Source of the DNA: Chitinilyticum litopenaei DSM 21440
Lineage (GTDB): Bacteria; Pseudomonadota; Gammaproteobacteria; Burkholderiales; Chitinibacteraceae
Direction of reading: 5' to 3'
Length of the DNA: 64,000 nucleotides
Assembly: GCF_000428145.1 (NCBI RefSeq)
Contig: NZ_ATZJ01000008.1
Coordinates: forward strand, 62,001 to 126,000
This document shows, one piece after another, positions 44,206 to 52,578 of the stretch (positions are counted from its first letter, which is position 1; each line of letters opens with the position of its first letter). Under the pieces are notes generated by a model that saw only the letters and a program-made list of their open reading frames with translations, was not told the origin of the DNA and ran no database searches. Both the position numbers and the translations under genes were made by a program.

Positions 44206-46334
44206 AGCGCCTGCTGCTGGTCTTTGCGGCGCTCGGCGCCGTGCTGCTGTTCATGCTGGCCACCGCTGCCGGCAATGAATCCGCCTTTTCCGAATACTAC
44301 GATGTGTTGCTGACGCTGAACCTGCTGCTGCTGGGCGGCATGGCGGCGCTCGTCATCGGCCACCTCTACCGCCTGCTCAAGCGCGTGCGCAGCAAGGTCT
44401 TCGGCTCGCGGCTGATGCTGCGGCTGATGCTGATGTTCGCACTGGTCGCCGTCCTGCCCGGCGCGCTCGTCTACACGCTGTCGGTGCAATTCCTCAACCG
44501 CTCGATCGAAACCTGGTTCGATGTCCGCGTCGACAACGCCCTCGACAAGGGCCTGAACCTGGGCCACACCGCCATCGATTTCCAGCTGGGCGAGCTGGCG
44601 CGCAAGGCGCAGGTGATCGCCTGGGATGTGCACGACAACCCGAGCAGCACCATGCTGACGCGGCTGACCCGCCTGCGTGACACGACCGGCGTGCAGGAAA
44701 TCACGCTGTTCGACGAATACGGCGGCGTGGCGGCGCACATCGGCAATGAACGGGCCAGCCTGATCCCGCCGCAGCCGGACCGCAAGATGCTGCGCAAGGC
44801 TGCTGTCGATGGCTACAGCGGACTGGAAGACAATCTGGACGGCACGCTGGACATGCGCGTACTGGTCCAGCTGCCCGGCAATACCTTCAGCGACAAGAAA
44901 CGCTACCTGCAGCTGATCCAGCCGGTGCCGCAGCAATTGGCGCAGGATGCCGAGCTGGTCGAACAGGTGCGCAGCGAATACAAGCAGCTCTCGCATTCGC
45001 GGCAGGGGCTGAAAATGATCTTCAGCCTGACCCTGACGATTGCCCTGCTGGTGGCACTGCTGGGTGCGCTGGTGCTGGCGCTGTATCTGTCCGACAAGCT
45101 GGCCGCACCGCTGTCGCTGCTGGCCGCCGGCACCAAGGCAGTGGCACAGGGCGACTTCAGCCAGCAGCAGCCGGTGGTCAGTCGCGACGAGCTGGGCATC
45201 CTCACGCACTCCTTCAACCGCATGACGCGCCAGCTGGCCGAAACCCGTGCCAAGCTTGAGCTCAACCAGGCCGAACAGGCCGCCGCCAAGGCCTATGTCG
45301 AGGCGATCCTGGGCTCGATTTCCGCCGGCGTGCTGTCGTTTGACGAAGACTGCCTGCTGCAGTCGACCAATCTGAGCGCCCTGCGCATTCTCGGGCTGGA
45401 CCCCGCCAAGGTCGATGGCCAGCCGCTGGGGCGCTGGCATGAGGAATACCCGGTACTGGCCAATTTCTGCGCGCAGGTGCTGCGCGGCGTGCTGTCCGAC
45501 GACGAGCACTGGCAATGCCAGGTCGAGCTGGCTGGCGACAAGCGCGTGCTGCTCGTGCACGGCACACGGCTGTCGGGCATGCCCGACCAGTTCGACATCA
45601 TGGGCGGCTTCGTCGTGGTCTTCGACGACATCACCGACCTGCTCGCCGCCCAGCGCGATGCCGCCTGGGGCGAGGTGGCGCGCCGGCTGGCCCACGAAAT
45701 CAAGAACCCGCTCACCCCGATCCAGCTCGCTGCCGAGCGCATGGAGCACAAGCTTGCCGACAAGCTGGAGCCGCAGGCCGCCGAGCTATTGACTCGCAAT
45801 ACGCAAACCATCGTCAAGCAGGTCGCCGCGCTCAAGCAGATGGTCGATGCCTTCCGCGACTACGCGCGCAAACCATCGGGCAAGCTGCATCCGCTCGATC
45901 TCGCCCAGTTGCTGCGCGAGGTACTGGTGCTCTACGAAGCCGCGCCGATCGAGCAGCACGGCATCCCGGTCGCGCCCGTCATGGTCAAGGGCGATGCCAC
46001 CCATTTGCGCCAGGTCATTCACAACCTGCTGCAAAACGCCCAGGACGCCATTAGGGAAAGTACCGAGCCAAAAGTTTGCATTCATTGCGAAAAAGACGAA
46101 AAATGGGCGCGCTTGAACATTGCCGACAATGGCCCTGGGTTCTCCAGCGAGCTTCTGCCCCGTGTTTTCGAGCCCTATATCACAACCAAAACCAAAGGGA
46201 CCGGACTGGGACTGGCCATCGTGAAAAAAATCATTGAAGAGCATCATGGACGCATCCAGGTCGGCAATTTGCCAACCGGGGGCGCGTTTGTGCGCATTGA
46301 ACTGCCGCTGTGGGAGGATGTAATAAGTGGCTAG
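44202..46334 (+). CDS. ntrY: NtrY-like membrane sensor histidine kinase
   Basis: 710 residues. Three to four N-terminal membrane helices (about 5-25, 35-55, 70-90, 285-310), a HAMP domain, a PAS domain (about 365-480), then HisKA with His498 (RRLAHEIKNPLTPI) and HATPase (LQNAQDAI, NGPGF, GTGLGLAIVKK). NtrY senses nitrogen or redox status in other proteobacteria and phosphorylates NtrX. The signal here is unknown. It overlaps ntrX by 8 bp. Confidence 0.93.
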   Translation: MKRLLLVFAALGAVLLFMLATAAGNESAFSEYYDVLLTLNLLLLGGMAALVIGHLYRLLKRVRSKVFGSRLMLRLMLMFALVAVLPGALVYTLSVQFLNRSIETWFDVRVDNALDKGLNLGHTAIDFQLGELARKAQVIAWDVHDNPSSTMLTRLTRLRDTTGVQEITLFDEYGGVAAHIGNERASLIPPQPDRKMLRKAAVDGYSGLEDNLDGTLDMRVLVQLPGNTFSDKKRYLQLIQPVPQQLAQDAELVEQVRSEYKQLSHSRQGLKMIFSLTLTIALLVALLGALVLALYLSDKLAAPLSLLAAGTKAVAQGDFSQQQPVVSRDELGILTHSFNRMTRQLAETRAKLELNQAEQAAAKAYVEAILGSISAGVLSFDEDCLLQSTNLSALRILGLDPAKVDGQPLGRWHEEYPVLANFCAQVLRGVLSDDEHWQCQVELAGDKRVLLVHGTRLSGMPDQFDIMGGFVVVFDDITDLLAAQRDAAWGEVARRLAHEIKNPLTPIQLAAERMEHKLADKLEPQAAELLTRNTQTIVKQVAALKQMVDAFRDYARKPSGKLHPLDLAQLLREVLVLYEAAPIEQHGIPVAPVMVKGDATHLRQVIHNLLQNAQDAIRESTEPKVCIHCEKDEKWARLNIADNGPGFSSELLPRVFEPYITTKTKGTGLGLAIVKKIIEEHHGRIQVGNLPTGGAFVRIELPLWEDVISG

Positions 46335-47622
46335 TCAGGATATTTTGATTGTCGATGATGAAATCGGCATCCGGGAACTGCTCTCGGAAATCTTGCAGGA
46401 CGAAGGCTATAGCGTCGCCGAGGCGGAAAACGCCGAAGCCGCACGCCGCTACCGCAACCAGGCCATTCCGAAGATGGTCTTGCTCGACATCTGGATGCCG
46501 GACACCGACGGCGTCACCCTGCTCAAGGAATGGTCGCGCAACGGCCAGCTCACCATGCCGGTGGTAATGATGTCGGGCCACGCCACCATCGACACCGCCG
46601 TCGAGGCCACGCGCATCGGCGCGCTGGACTTTCTGGAAAAACCGATCGGCCTGCAGAAACTGCTGGCGGTGGTCAAGCGGGCAATGAGCCAGCAGGCCGC
46701 CCCCCCAAAAGTGACGCAGGGGTTGCAGAGTCTTGGCAGCAGCAGCACGATTGCTGCGCTGCAGGAGACACTTGACCAGGTCGGGAAGCAGCCCCTGCCG
46801 ATTCTGCTGACCGGCGAACCTGGCGCCGGCTACGAACTGTGTGCCCGCTATCTGACGCCGGCCAACGCCCCCTTCATTGCCCCGAACGCCAACGACGATC
46901 TGGCCATTGCCCCGCAGGACCTGCTCAACCGCGCCAGCGGCGGCACGCTGTTTTTGCGCGACATCGCCTGGCTGGAGCGCAAGGCGCAGCTGAGCCTGCT
47001 GGGCCTCTTGCCCAAGCTGGAAAAGCAGAAAGTGCGTCTGGTGTGCGTGAGCAGCCGCTCGCTCGACCAGCTGGTACCGGTATTCGACCCGGAACTGCTG
47101 CGCCTGTTGACCCAGGTCATCGTGCCGATCCCGGCGCTGCGCGAGCATGCCGAAGACATCCCGATGCTGGCCAACCAGCTGCTGGCGCAAATCCCCAACC
47201 AGAACGGCGAGCAGCATTTCTCGCGCGCCGCCATGCAGCTGCTGTCGCAGCAAAGCTGGCCGGGGAACCTCGACCAGCTGAACAATGTGGTGAAAAGCCT
47301 GGCGCTCACCTGCCGCACGCCGGAAATCGACGTGTTGCCGGTCAGCCGCCTGCTCTCGCAGATCGGCCCGACCCAGGGCGGTGATGCGGCGAGCGCGCCG
47401 GTGGCGGCGATGCCGCTGCCGCAGCTGGATCTGGATCTGCCCTTGCGCGAGGCGCGCGACCAGTTCGAAAAGTTCTATCTGGAACGGCAGATCGAACTGG
47501 CGCGCGGCAATATGAGCCGGGTGGCCGAGAAGATCGGCCTGGAGCGCACGCACCTCTACCGCAAGCTCAAGCAGCTGGGCATCCAGATGCAGAAGAAAAA
47601 CCGCGTACAAGAAGACGACTAA
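46327..47622 (+). CDS. ntrX: NtrX-like response regulator with degenerate AAA+ domain
   Basis: 431 residues. Receiver domain with Asp54 (LLDIWMPDTDG), a middle region related to sigma-54 activators, and a C-terminal Fis-type helix-turn-helix (MSRVAEKIGLERTHLYRKLKQLG). The middle region is strongly reduced. The Walker A is GEPGAGYE with Tyr169 where the ATP-binding Lys should be. The Walker B reads GGTLFLRDI instead of GGTLFLDEI, and the GAFTGA sigma-54 contact loop is absent. It probably binds DNA without ATP-driven sigma-54 activation. GTG 46327 starts inside the end of ntrY. Confidence 0.9.
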   Translation: MASQDILIVDDEIGIRELLSEILQDEGYSVAEAENAEAARRYRNQAIPKMVLLDIWMPDTDGVTLLKEWSRNGQLTMPVVMMSGHATIDTAVEATRIGALDFLEKPIGLQKLLAVVKRAMSQQAAPPKVTQGLQSLGSSSTIAALQETLDQVGKQPLPILLTGEPGAGYELCARYLTPANAPFIAPNANDDLAIAPQDLLNRASGGTLFLRDIAWLERKAQLSLLGLLPKLEKQKVRLVCVSSRSLDQLVPVFDPELLRLLTQVIVPIPALREHAEDIPMLANQLLAQIPNQNGEQHFSRAAMQLLSQQSWPGNLDQLNNVVKSLALTCRTPEIDVLPVSRLLSQIGPTQGGDAASAPVAAMPLPQLDLDLPLREARDQFEKFYLERQIELARGNMSRVAEKIGLERTHLYRKLKQLGIQMQKKNRVQEDD

Positions 47623-47629
47623 ACCCATG

Positions 47630-47955
47630 CCTGATTATGTCTTTCCTTCAGGAAGCAAGGTTTTCAGCGCCTGCGGCGCGGTGTTTTGATGCCGGGGGTG
47701 CCCGGCGGCACGTCAGGGGGCTTGTCTTGCCAAGCCCCCCGACACCCCCAAGGCGCGCCCGGCCAGCCGCCCCGCTACGCGGGGTACCTTGCGATGCTCG
47801 TTTTTCCGGGGGCGCGGGACAACTCGGCCCTGCGGGCCTCAAACACGTCCCGCGCCTGATCCCGGAAAACCTGCGCTTCTCAGCGGCTTTCAGGGCAGAG
47901 CGTGCTAATCAGCGCCTTTGTTGCTCAGGCTTCCAGAAGCAGAGACATAATCAGA
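47630..47955. mobile_element. MITE-A copy 2 (326 bp)
   Basis: It is highly similar to 9072-9404 over its whole length. Left end CCTGATTATGTC, right end GACATAATCAGA. Perfect 8-bp direct repeats AACCCATG flank it at 47622-47629 and 47956-47963. As in copy 1, it begins just after a stop codon (ntrX) and its right duplication lies 2 bp before a 49-bp palindrome. It encodes no transposase. Confidence 0.88.
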
Positions 47956-47965
47956 AACCCATGAA

Positions 47966-48014
47966 GGGTATATGCCCCGAGGCCATTCCCATGATTGCCT
48001 GTGGCCATATACCC
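47966..48014. repeat. 49-bp palindrome, copy M (reverse orientation)
   Basis: It starts GGGTAT and ends ATACCC. On the minus strand it reads GGGTATATGGCCACAGGCAA, the canonical left half. It is adjacent to MITE-A copy 2. Confidence 0.85.
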
Positions 48015-48079
48015 CTCAAAAAGACCATGACCGCCCGGCGCATGCCGCGGCGGTCGTTTCGTTTGGAGACGCCCGCAGC

Positions 48080-49456
48080 ATGTCCCGCATCCTGATTCTC
48101 GGCGCTGGCCGGGTTGGTTCATCGGTCGCCGAACAGCTGGTACTGGAGAAATACGACGTCACCATCGTCGACAGCAATGGCACGCTGCTCAAGCCACTGG
48201 CGGACCGGCTGGATCTGCGCACCGTGCAGGGCGAGCCAGCCTCCCCGGCGGTGCTGCAGCAGGCGGGCGCGGCGGACTGCGACCTGCTGCTGGCGGTCAC
48301 CCCCAGCGATGAGGTCAACATGGTGGCCTGCAAGGTCGCCAGCGAGCTTTTCAATGTCCCGACCCGGCTGGCGCGCATCCGCCAGCAGGACTACCTGAAG
48401 CACCGACAGCTTTTTGGCGAGGGCGGCTTCGCCATTGACCATGTGATCACCCCCGCGCAGATCGTCACCGACTATCTGGTCAGCCTGATTGAAACCCCCG
48501 AAGCCCTGCAGGTACTGGAGTTCGGCGCCGGCCGGGCAATGCTCGTCGTATTGCGCGTGGAAGCCGGCGCGCCGATGGACGGCAAAGCGCTCAGCGCGCT
48601 GGCCATCCATCTGCCGAAAACCGATTGCCGCGTGGTCTCCGTCTACCGCAAGGACCGGCGCATCCAGCCCGATGGCGACACCCATCTGCAGGTGGGCGAC
48701 GAGGTGTTCGTGCTGATCGCCAGCGCCGACACGCGCAGCGTCATCCGCGAATTCCGCGCCAGCGACCGCGCCATCAAGCGCATCCTCATCGCCGGCGGCG
48801 GCAATGTCGGCTACCGGCTGGCGCGCGCGCTGGAGCACGACTATCAGGTCAAGCTGATCGAATGCAAGGCCGAGCGCGCCGCCTGGCTGGCCGAGCGCCT
48901 GGACAACACGCTGGTGCTGCATGGCGAGGCCACCGACGAAGCCCTGCTCGACACCGAGCAGATCGAGCGCTGCGACCTCTATCTGGCGCTGACCAGCGAC
49001 GACGAGGACAACATCATGTCCGCGCTGCTGGCCAAGCAAAAGGGCGCGCGCAAGACCATCGCCATCATCAACCGCTCCAGCTATGTCGATCTGCTGCAGG
49101 GGGGGCGCATCGACGTGGCGCTGTCGCCGGCCCAGGCCACCATCGGCTCGCTGCTGGCGCATGTGCGCCAGGGTGATATCGTCGCCGTACACAGCCTGCG
49201 CCGCGGCTCGGCGGAGGCCATCGAGCTGGTGATTCACGGCACCCGCGACACCTCGCGCGTGATCGGCCGCAAGGTGGAAGAGCTGGAGCTGCCCTCCGGC
49301 GCCAATCTGGCGGCAGTGATCCGTGGCGAGCAGGTGCTGATGGCGCACCACGACACGGTGCTGCACGATGGCGACCACGCCATCGTGTTCATCGACAACA
49401 AGAATCACCTGCGCACCGTCGAAAAACTGTTTGCCGTGAAGATCGGCTTTTTCTGA
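48080..49456 (+). CDS. trkA: Trk potassium uptake regulatory subunit TrkA
   Basis: 458 residues, full length. Two NAD-binding RCK-N domains (ILGAGRVGSSVAEQL near residue 5 and ILIAGGGNVGYRLARAL near 235), each followed by an RCK-C domain. TrkA is a cytoplasmic ring that gates the TrkH channel in response to nucleotides. It is followed 8 bp later by trkH, an operon. The upstream mobile insertion has separated it from ntrYX. Confidence 0.95.
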   Translation: MSRILILGAGRVGSSVAEQLVLEKYDVTIVDSNGTLLKPLADRLDLRTVQGEPASPAVLQQAGAADCDLLLAVTPSDEVNMVACKVASELFNVPTRLARIRQQDYLKHRQLFGEGGFAIDHVITPAQIVTDYLVSLIETPEALQVLEFGAGRAMLVVLRVEAGAPMDGKALSALAIHLPKTDCRVVSVYRKDRRIQPDGDTHLQVGDEVFVLIASADTRSVIREFRASDRAIKRILIAGGGNVGYRLARALEHDYQVKLIECKAERAAWLAERLDNTLVLHGEATDEALLDTEQIERCDLYLALTSDDEDNIMSALLAKQKGARKTIAIINRSSYVDLLQGGRIDVALSPAQATIGSLLAHVRQGDIVAVHSLRRGSAEAIELVIHGTRDTSRVIGRKVEELELPSGANLAAVIRGEQVLMAHHDTVLHDGDHAIVFIDNKNHLRTVEKLFAVKIGFF

Positions 49457-49464
49457 GCACCGCC

Positions 49465-50934
49465 ATGGCCCTCTCCCGCCGCATCCTGCCCGTAGCCAAT
49501 GTGCTGGCGCGCGTCGCCGGCATTTTCTCGCTGTCGCTGCTGGCGCCGATCGCGCTGGCCTGGTTCGGCGGCGATGCCGGCCTGTGGCCCTTCATCGACG
49601 CGCTGATCGGCCTGCAGGCCATCTGCCTGCTGACCTTTCTCGCCACGCGCCGCTATCGGCGCGAAATGCAGGCGCGCGACGGCTTCATCCTGGTCGTCGG
49701 CCTGTGGACGGTGCTGCCGGCCGTGGCCGCCGTGCCGCTGCAGCTTTACAACCCGGGCTGGAGCTTTACCGACTGCTATTTCGAGGCCATGTCGGGGCTG
49801 ACCACCACCGGGGCCACCGCCTTTGCCGGGCTGGACCAGTTGCCGCCGTCGCTCAATCTGTGGCGCCACCTGCTGAACTGGCTGGGCGGCATGGGGATCA
49901 TCGTGCTGGCCGTCGCCATCATGCCGTTGCTGGGCGTGGGCGGCATGCAGCTCTTCAAGGCGGAAACGCCGGGGCCGATGAAAGACGCCAAACTCACGCC
50001 GCGCATCCACGAAACCGCGCGCAACCTCTGGCTGGTGTATGCCGGCCTGACGCTGGTCTGCGCGCTGCTGCTGAAATACGCCGGTGCAATGAGCTGGCTG
50101 GATGCCGTCTGCCACGCCATGGCAGCCCTGTCGCTGGGCGGTTTTTCCACGCACGACGCCAGCGTCGGCTTTTTCGATTCGCCGCTGATCGAGGGCATTC
50201 TCATCGTCTTCATGCTGCTGGCAGCCACCAATTTTGCCACCCATTATCTGGCACTGACCGGCCGCCGCCTTGCCACCTACTGGCACGACAGCGAATTCAA
50301 AAGCATGCTGCTGCTGATTGTGGGCAGCACACTGCTGCTGGCCGGCTACCTGCTCTGGCACAGCACCTATCCCGACTACCTCACCGCCCTGCGCCACACC
50401 GCCTTCAATCTGGTGTCCATCGCCACCGACAGCGGCTTCGCGAGTCAGGACTTCGGCCAGTGGCCGATACTGGTGCCGCTGACGATGCTGCTGCTGTCGT
50501 GCATGACGGCCTGCGCCGGCTCGACCGGCGGCGGCATCAAGATGATCCGCACGCTCGTCATGCTGCGCGAATCGGGCCGCCAGTTCCGCAGCCTGATTCA
50601 CCCGCAGTCGGTGACGCCGCTGCGCGTGAACGGCATGGTGATCGCCAATCCGGTGATCTTTGCCGTGATGGGCTTCGTGTTTCTGTATGTGGCCAGCATC
50701 GTCGTGCTGACACTGGCGCTGTTGCTGACCGGGCTGGATTTCATCAGCGCCTTCTCGGCCGTGCTGGCCTGCATCAACAACGCCGGACCGGGTCTGGGCG
50801 TCGTTGGCCCGGCCAACAACTATGGCGCCTTGAGCGACGTGCAGATCTGGATCTGCAGCTTTACGATGCTGCTGGGACGACTGGAGATCTTCTCGGTGCT
50901 GGTGCTGTTGACGCCCACCTTCTGGCGCAGCTGA
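49465..50934 (+). CDS. trkH: Trk potassium uptake channel TrkH
   Basis: 489 residues. An inner-membrane channel with four pseudo-repeats of M1-P-M2. Selectivity-filter-like segments are visible, such as SGLTTTGATAFAGL in the first repeat and ACINNAGPGLGVVGP in the last. It imports K+ with TrkA. It starts 8 bp after trkA. Confidence 0.95.
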   Translation: MALSRRILPVANVLARVAGIFSLSLLAPIALAWFGGDAGLWPFIDALIGLQAICLLTFLATRRYRREMQARDGFILVVGLWTVLPAVAAVPLQLYNPGWSFTDCYFEAMSGLTTTGATAFAGLDQLPPSLNLWRHLLNWLGGMGIIVLAVAIMPLLGVGGMQLFKAETPGPMKDAKLTPRIHETARNLWLVYAGLTLVCALLLKYAGAMSWLDAVCHAMAALSLGGFSTHDASVGFFDSPLIEGILIVFMLLAATNFATHYLALTGRRLATYWHDSEFKSMLLLIVGSTLLLAGYLLWHSTYPDYLTALRHTAFNLVSIATDSGFASQDFGQWPILVPLTMLLLSCMTACAGSTGGGIKMIRTLVMLRESGRQFRSLIHPQSVTPLRVNGMVIANPVIFAVMGFVFLYVASIVVLTLALLLTGLDFISAFSAVLACINNAGPGLGVVGPANNYGALSDVQIWICSFTMLLGRLEIFSVLVLLTPTFWRS

Positions 50935-50936
50935 TC

Positions 50937-51049
50937 TTGATCCGGCCCTTTGCTGTTTTCACTCGTAGGAGCGAGCTTGCTCGCGATCAGCAACGCTTCG
51001 CGAGCAAGCTCGCTCCTACAGAAATTCATGCCCCTGAGGGCCAAACCAA
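50937..51049. repeat. REPIN-like inverted-repeat element, copy 2
   Basis: The core is a perfect inverted repeat of 22 bp (50965-50986 with 50998-51019) containing GGAGCGAGCTTGCTCGCGA. The outer ends TTGATCCGGCCC and GGGCCAAACCAA are inverted. It starts 2 bp after the trkH stop and ends 2 bp before palindrome copy N. Confidence 0.8.
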
Positions 51050-51051
51050 TA

Positions 51052-51100
51052 GGGTATTGCCCCACAGCCCAAGCCAGAAAATGGCCACAGGGCAATACCC
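51052..51100. repeat. 49-bp palindrome, copy N
   Basis: It starts GGGTATTGCCC and ends GGGCAATACCC, an 11-bp perfect outer stem, plus inner GCC / GGC. It is one of the best-paired copies. Confidence 0.9.
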
Positions 51101-51128
51101 ATGTCAATACCTATGACAATACTCATGA
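51093..51128. repeat. Three tandem 12-bp units at the palindrome end
   Basis: CAATACCCATGT, CAATACCTATGA and CAATACTCATGA follow each other without gaps. The first unit contains the palindrome's terminal CAATACCC, so the end of the element has apparently been duplicated. Confidence 0.7.
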
Positions 51129-51156
51129 AAAAGCCGGCTCGCGCCGGCTTTTTCAT
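51125..51156. terminator. Bidirectional intrinsic terminator
   Basis: A perfect 14-bp stem ATGAAAAAGCCGGC / GCCGGCTTTTTCAT has a TCGC loop. It serves the convergent trkH and outer-membrane-factor genes. Confidence 0.93.
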
Positions 51157-51173
51157 GCCGCATGGGCAGCACT

Positions 51174-52568
51174 TCAGCCGGCAGGCGTGGCCGCCATGCC
51201 CTGCCAGCCGCCGCCAAGCGCCAGCAGCAGCGTGATGCGCTGATTGAGCTGGGCGGTACGCAACTGCAGCAGCTCGCTTTCCGCCGCCAGCACGGCCTGC
51301 TCGCGTGCCAGCACACTGCGCGGGTCACGCGAGCCGACCTTGACGCGCACCTGCTCGCGCCGGAGCGCCTCGTGCTGTTCGGCCAGCCGCGCCTCCAGCA
51401 AGCGGGCGCGCTCGGCCAGCGCCGCCTCGCCCTGCAGGCCGGCCTCGACTTCCTTCAGCGCGTTCAGCGCCTGGCTGCCGTAGGCAATCGCGGCCTCCTT
51501 CTGCACGGCCGTGTAGTAATCGGCCTGGCCCTTGAGCTGGCCGCCGGTAAACAGCGGCGCCAGGAAGCTGCCGCTCAGGCCCTTGAGCGGCGTTTCCGCG
51601 GCATTGAGCAGGAAAACGTCGCTCTGGATGTCGGTAATCGCTGCCGTCAGCGCAATGCGCGGCAGGCGCGCGGCCTGTGCGGATTGCTGCAGGTCGAAGG
51701 CGGCAGCCACGCGCCGCTCGGCAGCGATCAGATCGGGCCTGCGCTCCAGCAGGCTGGCCGGCAGGCCGGCGGCTGGCGCTGCCGGCAGGGCAGGCAGGCT
51801 GCGATCAGCGGCAAGGCTGGCGGCCGGATAGCGGCCCAGCAGCACTTCGAATTCCTGCTGCAGCTGCGTTCTGGCCAGCTGCAACTGGCGCAGCTGATCG
51901 CGCTGCTGCAAGAGCGCGCTGTTCACATCCTGGATGTCGCTGGCCGGACTGATCCCGGTCGCCACACGCTGACGGGTCAGCGCCAGCAGCTTTTCCTGCG
52001 CGGCGATGATGCCCTGCAGACGCGTCTCCAGCTGTGCATATTGCAGCAGACCAAACCAGTAGCGCGCCGTCGTGCTCGCCACCAGCTGCTCGGCCCAGGC
52101 GAAATCGGCCTGGGTGGCGGCCAGCTGCGCATCGGCGGCGCGCGCCTGCGCGCGCACGCGGCCCCACAGGTCGACCTCCCAGCTCGCGGCAAGCTGGAGA
52201 ATCTGCGTGTCACTCTTGCCGCCGACGCCCTTGAGGCCGATGGCCGGATACAGCTCGCCACCGTTGACGGCGACCATGGCGCGGGCCTGCTCGATGCGTG
52301 CGGCGGCGCGCAGCAGGTCGCGATTGTTGCCAACCGCCTCCTGCACCAGCGCCAGCAGTTGCGGATCGTTGAAGTCGGCCAGCCAGCCGCGCTGCGGGTC
52401 GCCGGCTATGGCCTGCGCGCTCCAGTTGCCGCGCTCGGCCAGCACCGGCAGCTGCTGCTCGCGCAACTCGCCGCTGGTCGGCACCGGCTGCAGCGCGCAG
52501 CCGGACAGGGCCAGCAACAAGAGGGCCGGCAGGCTGCGCAGCGGGGTAATGCGTGGGGAAACGGTCAT
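51174..52568 (-). CDS. NodT-family outer-membrane efflux lipoprotein
   Basis: 464 residues. Signal peptide with lipobox LALSGC (Cys about 23), so it is lipid-anchored in the outer membrane. Two outer-membrane-factor repeats follow, typical of the TolC/OprM trimeric channel, with the motif NRDLLRAAARIEQARA in the first and RRPDLIAAERRVAAAF in the second. It probably forms the exit duct for the HlyD-type protein encoded 10 bp upstream. The inner-membrane pump of this system is not obvious. Confidence 0.92.
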   Translation of the reverse strand: MTVSPRITPLRSLPALLLLALSGCALQPVPTSGELREQQLPVLAERGNWSAQAIAGDPQRGWLADFNDPQLLALVQEAVGNNRDLLRAAARIEQARAMVAVNGGELYPAIGLKGVGGKSDTQILQLAASWEVDLWGRVRAQARAADAQLAATQADFAWAEQLVASTTARYWFGLLQYAQLETRLQGIIAAQEKLLALTRQRVATGISPASDIQDVNSALLQQRDQLRQLQLARTQLQQEFEVLLGRYPAASLAADRSLPALPAAPAAGLPASLLERRPDLIAAERRVAAAFDLQQSAQAARLPRIALTAAITDIQSDVFLLNAAETPLKGLSGSFLAPLFTGGQLKGQADYYTAVQKEAAIAYGSQALNALKEVEAGLQGEAALAERARLLEARLAEQHEALRREQVRVKVGSRDPRSVLAREQAVLAAESELLQLRTAQLNQRITLLLALGGGWQGMAATPAG

Positions 52569-52578
52569 GGCATTCCCC

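Larger units (their letters stand above)
47623..48079. other. 457-bp intergenic region between ntrX and trkA
   Basis: It is filled by MITE-A copy 2, its target duplications and palindrome copy M. About 65 bp remain before the trkA start, with GGAG near 48065. No protein gene is convincing. Confidence 0.75.
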
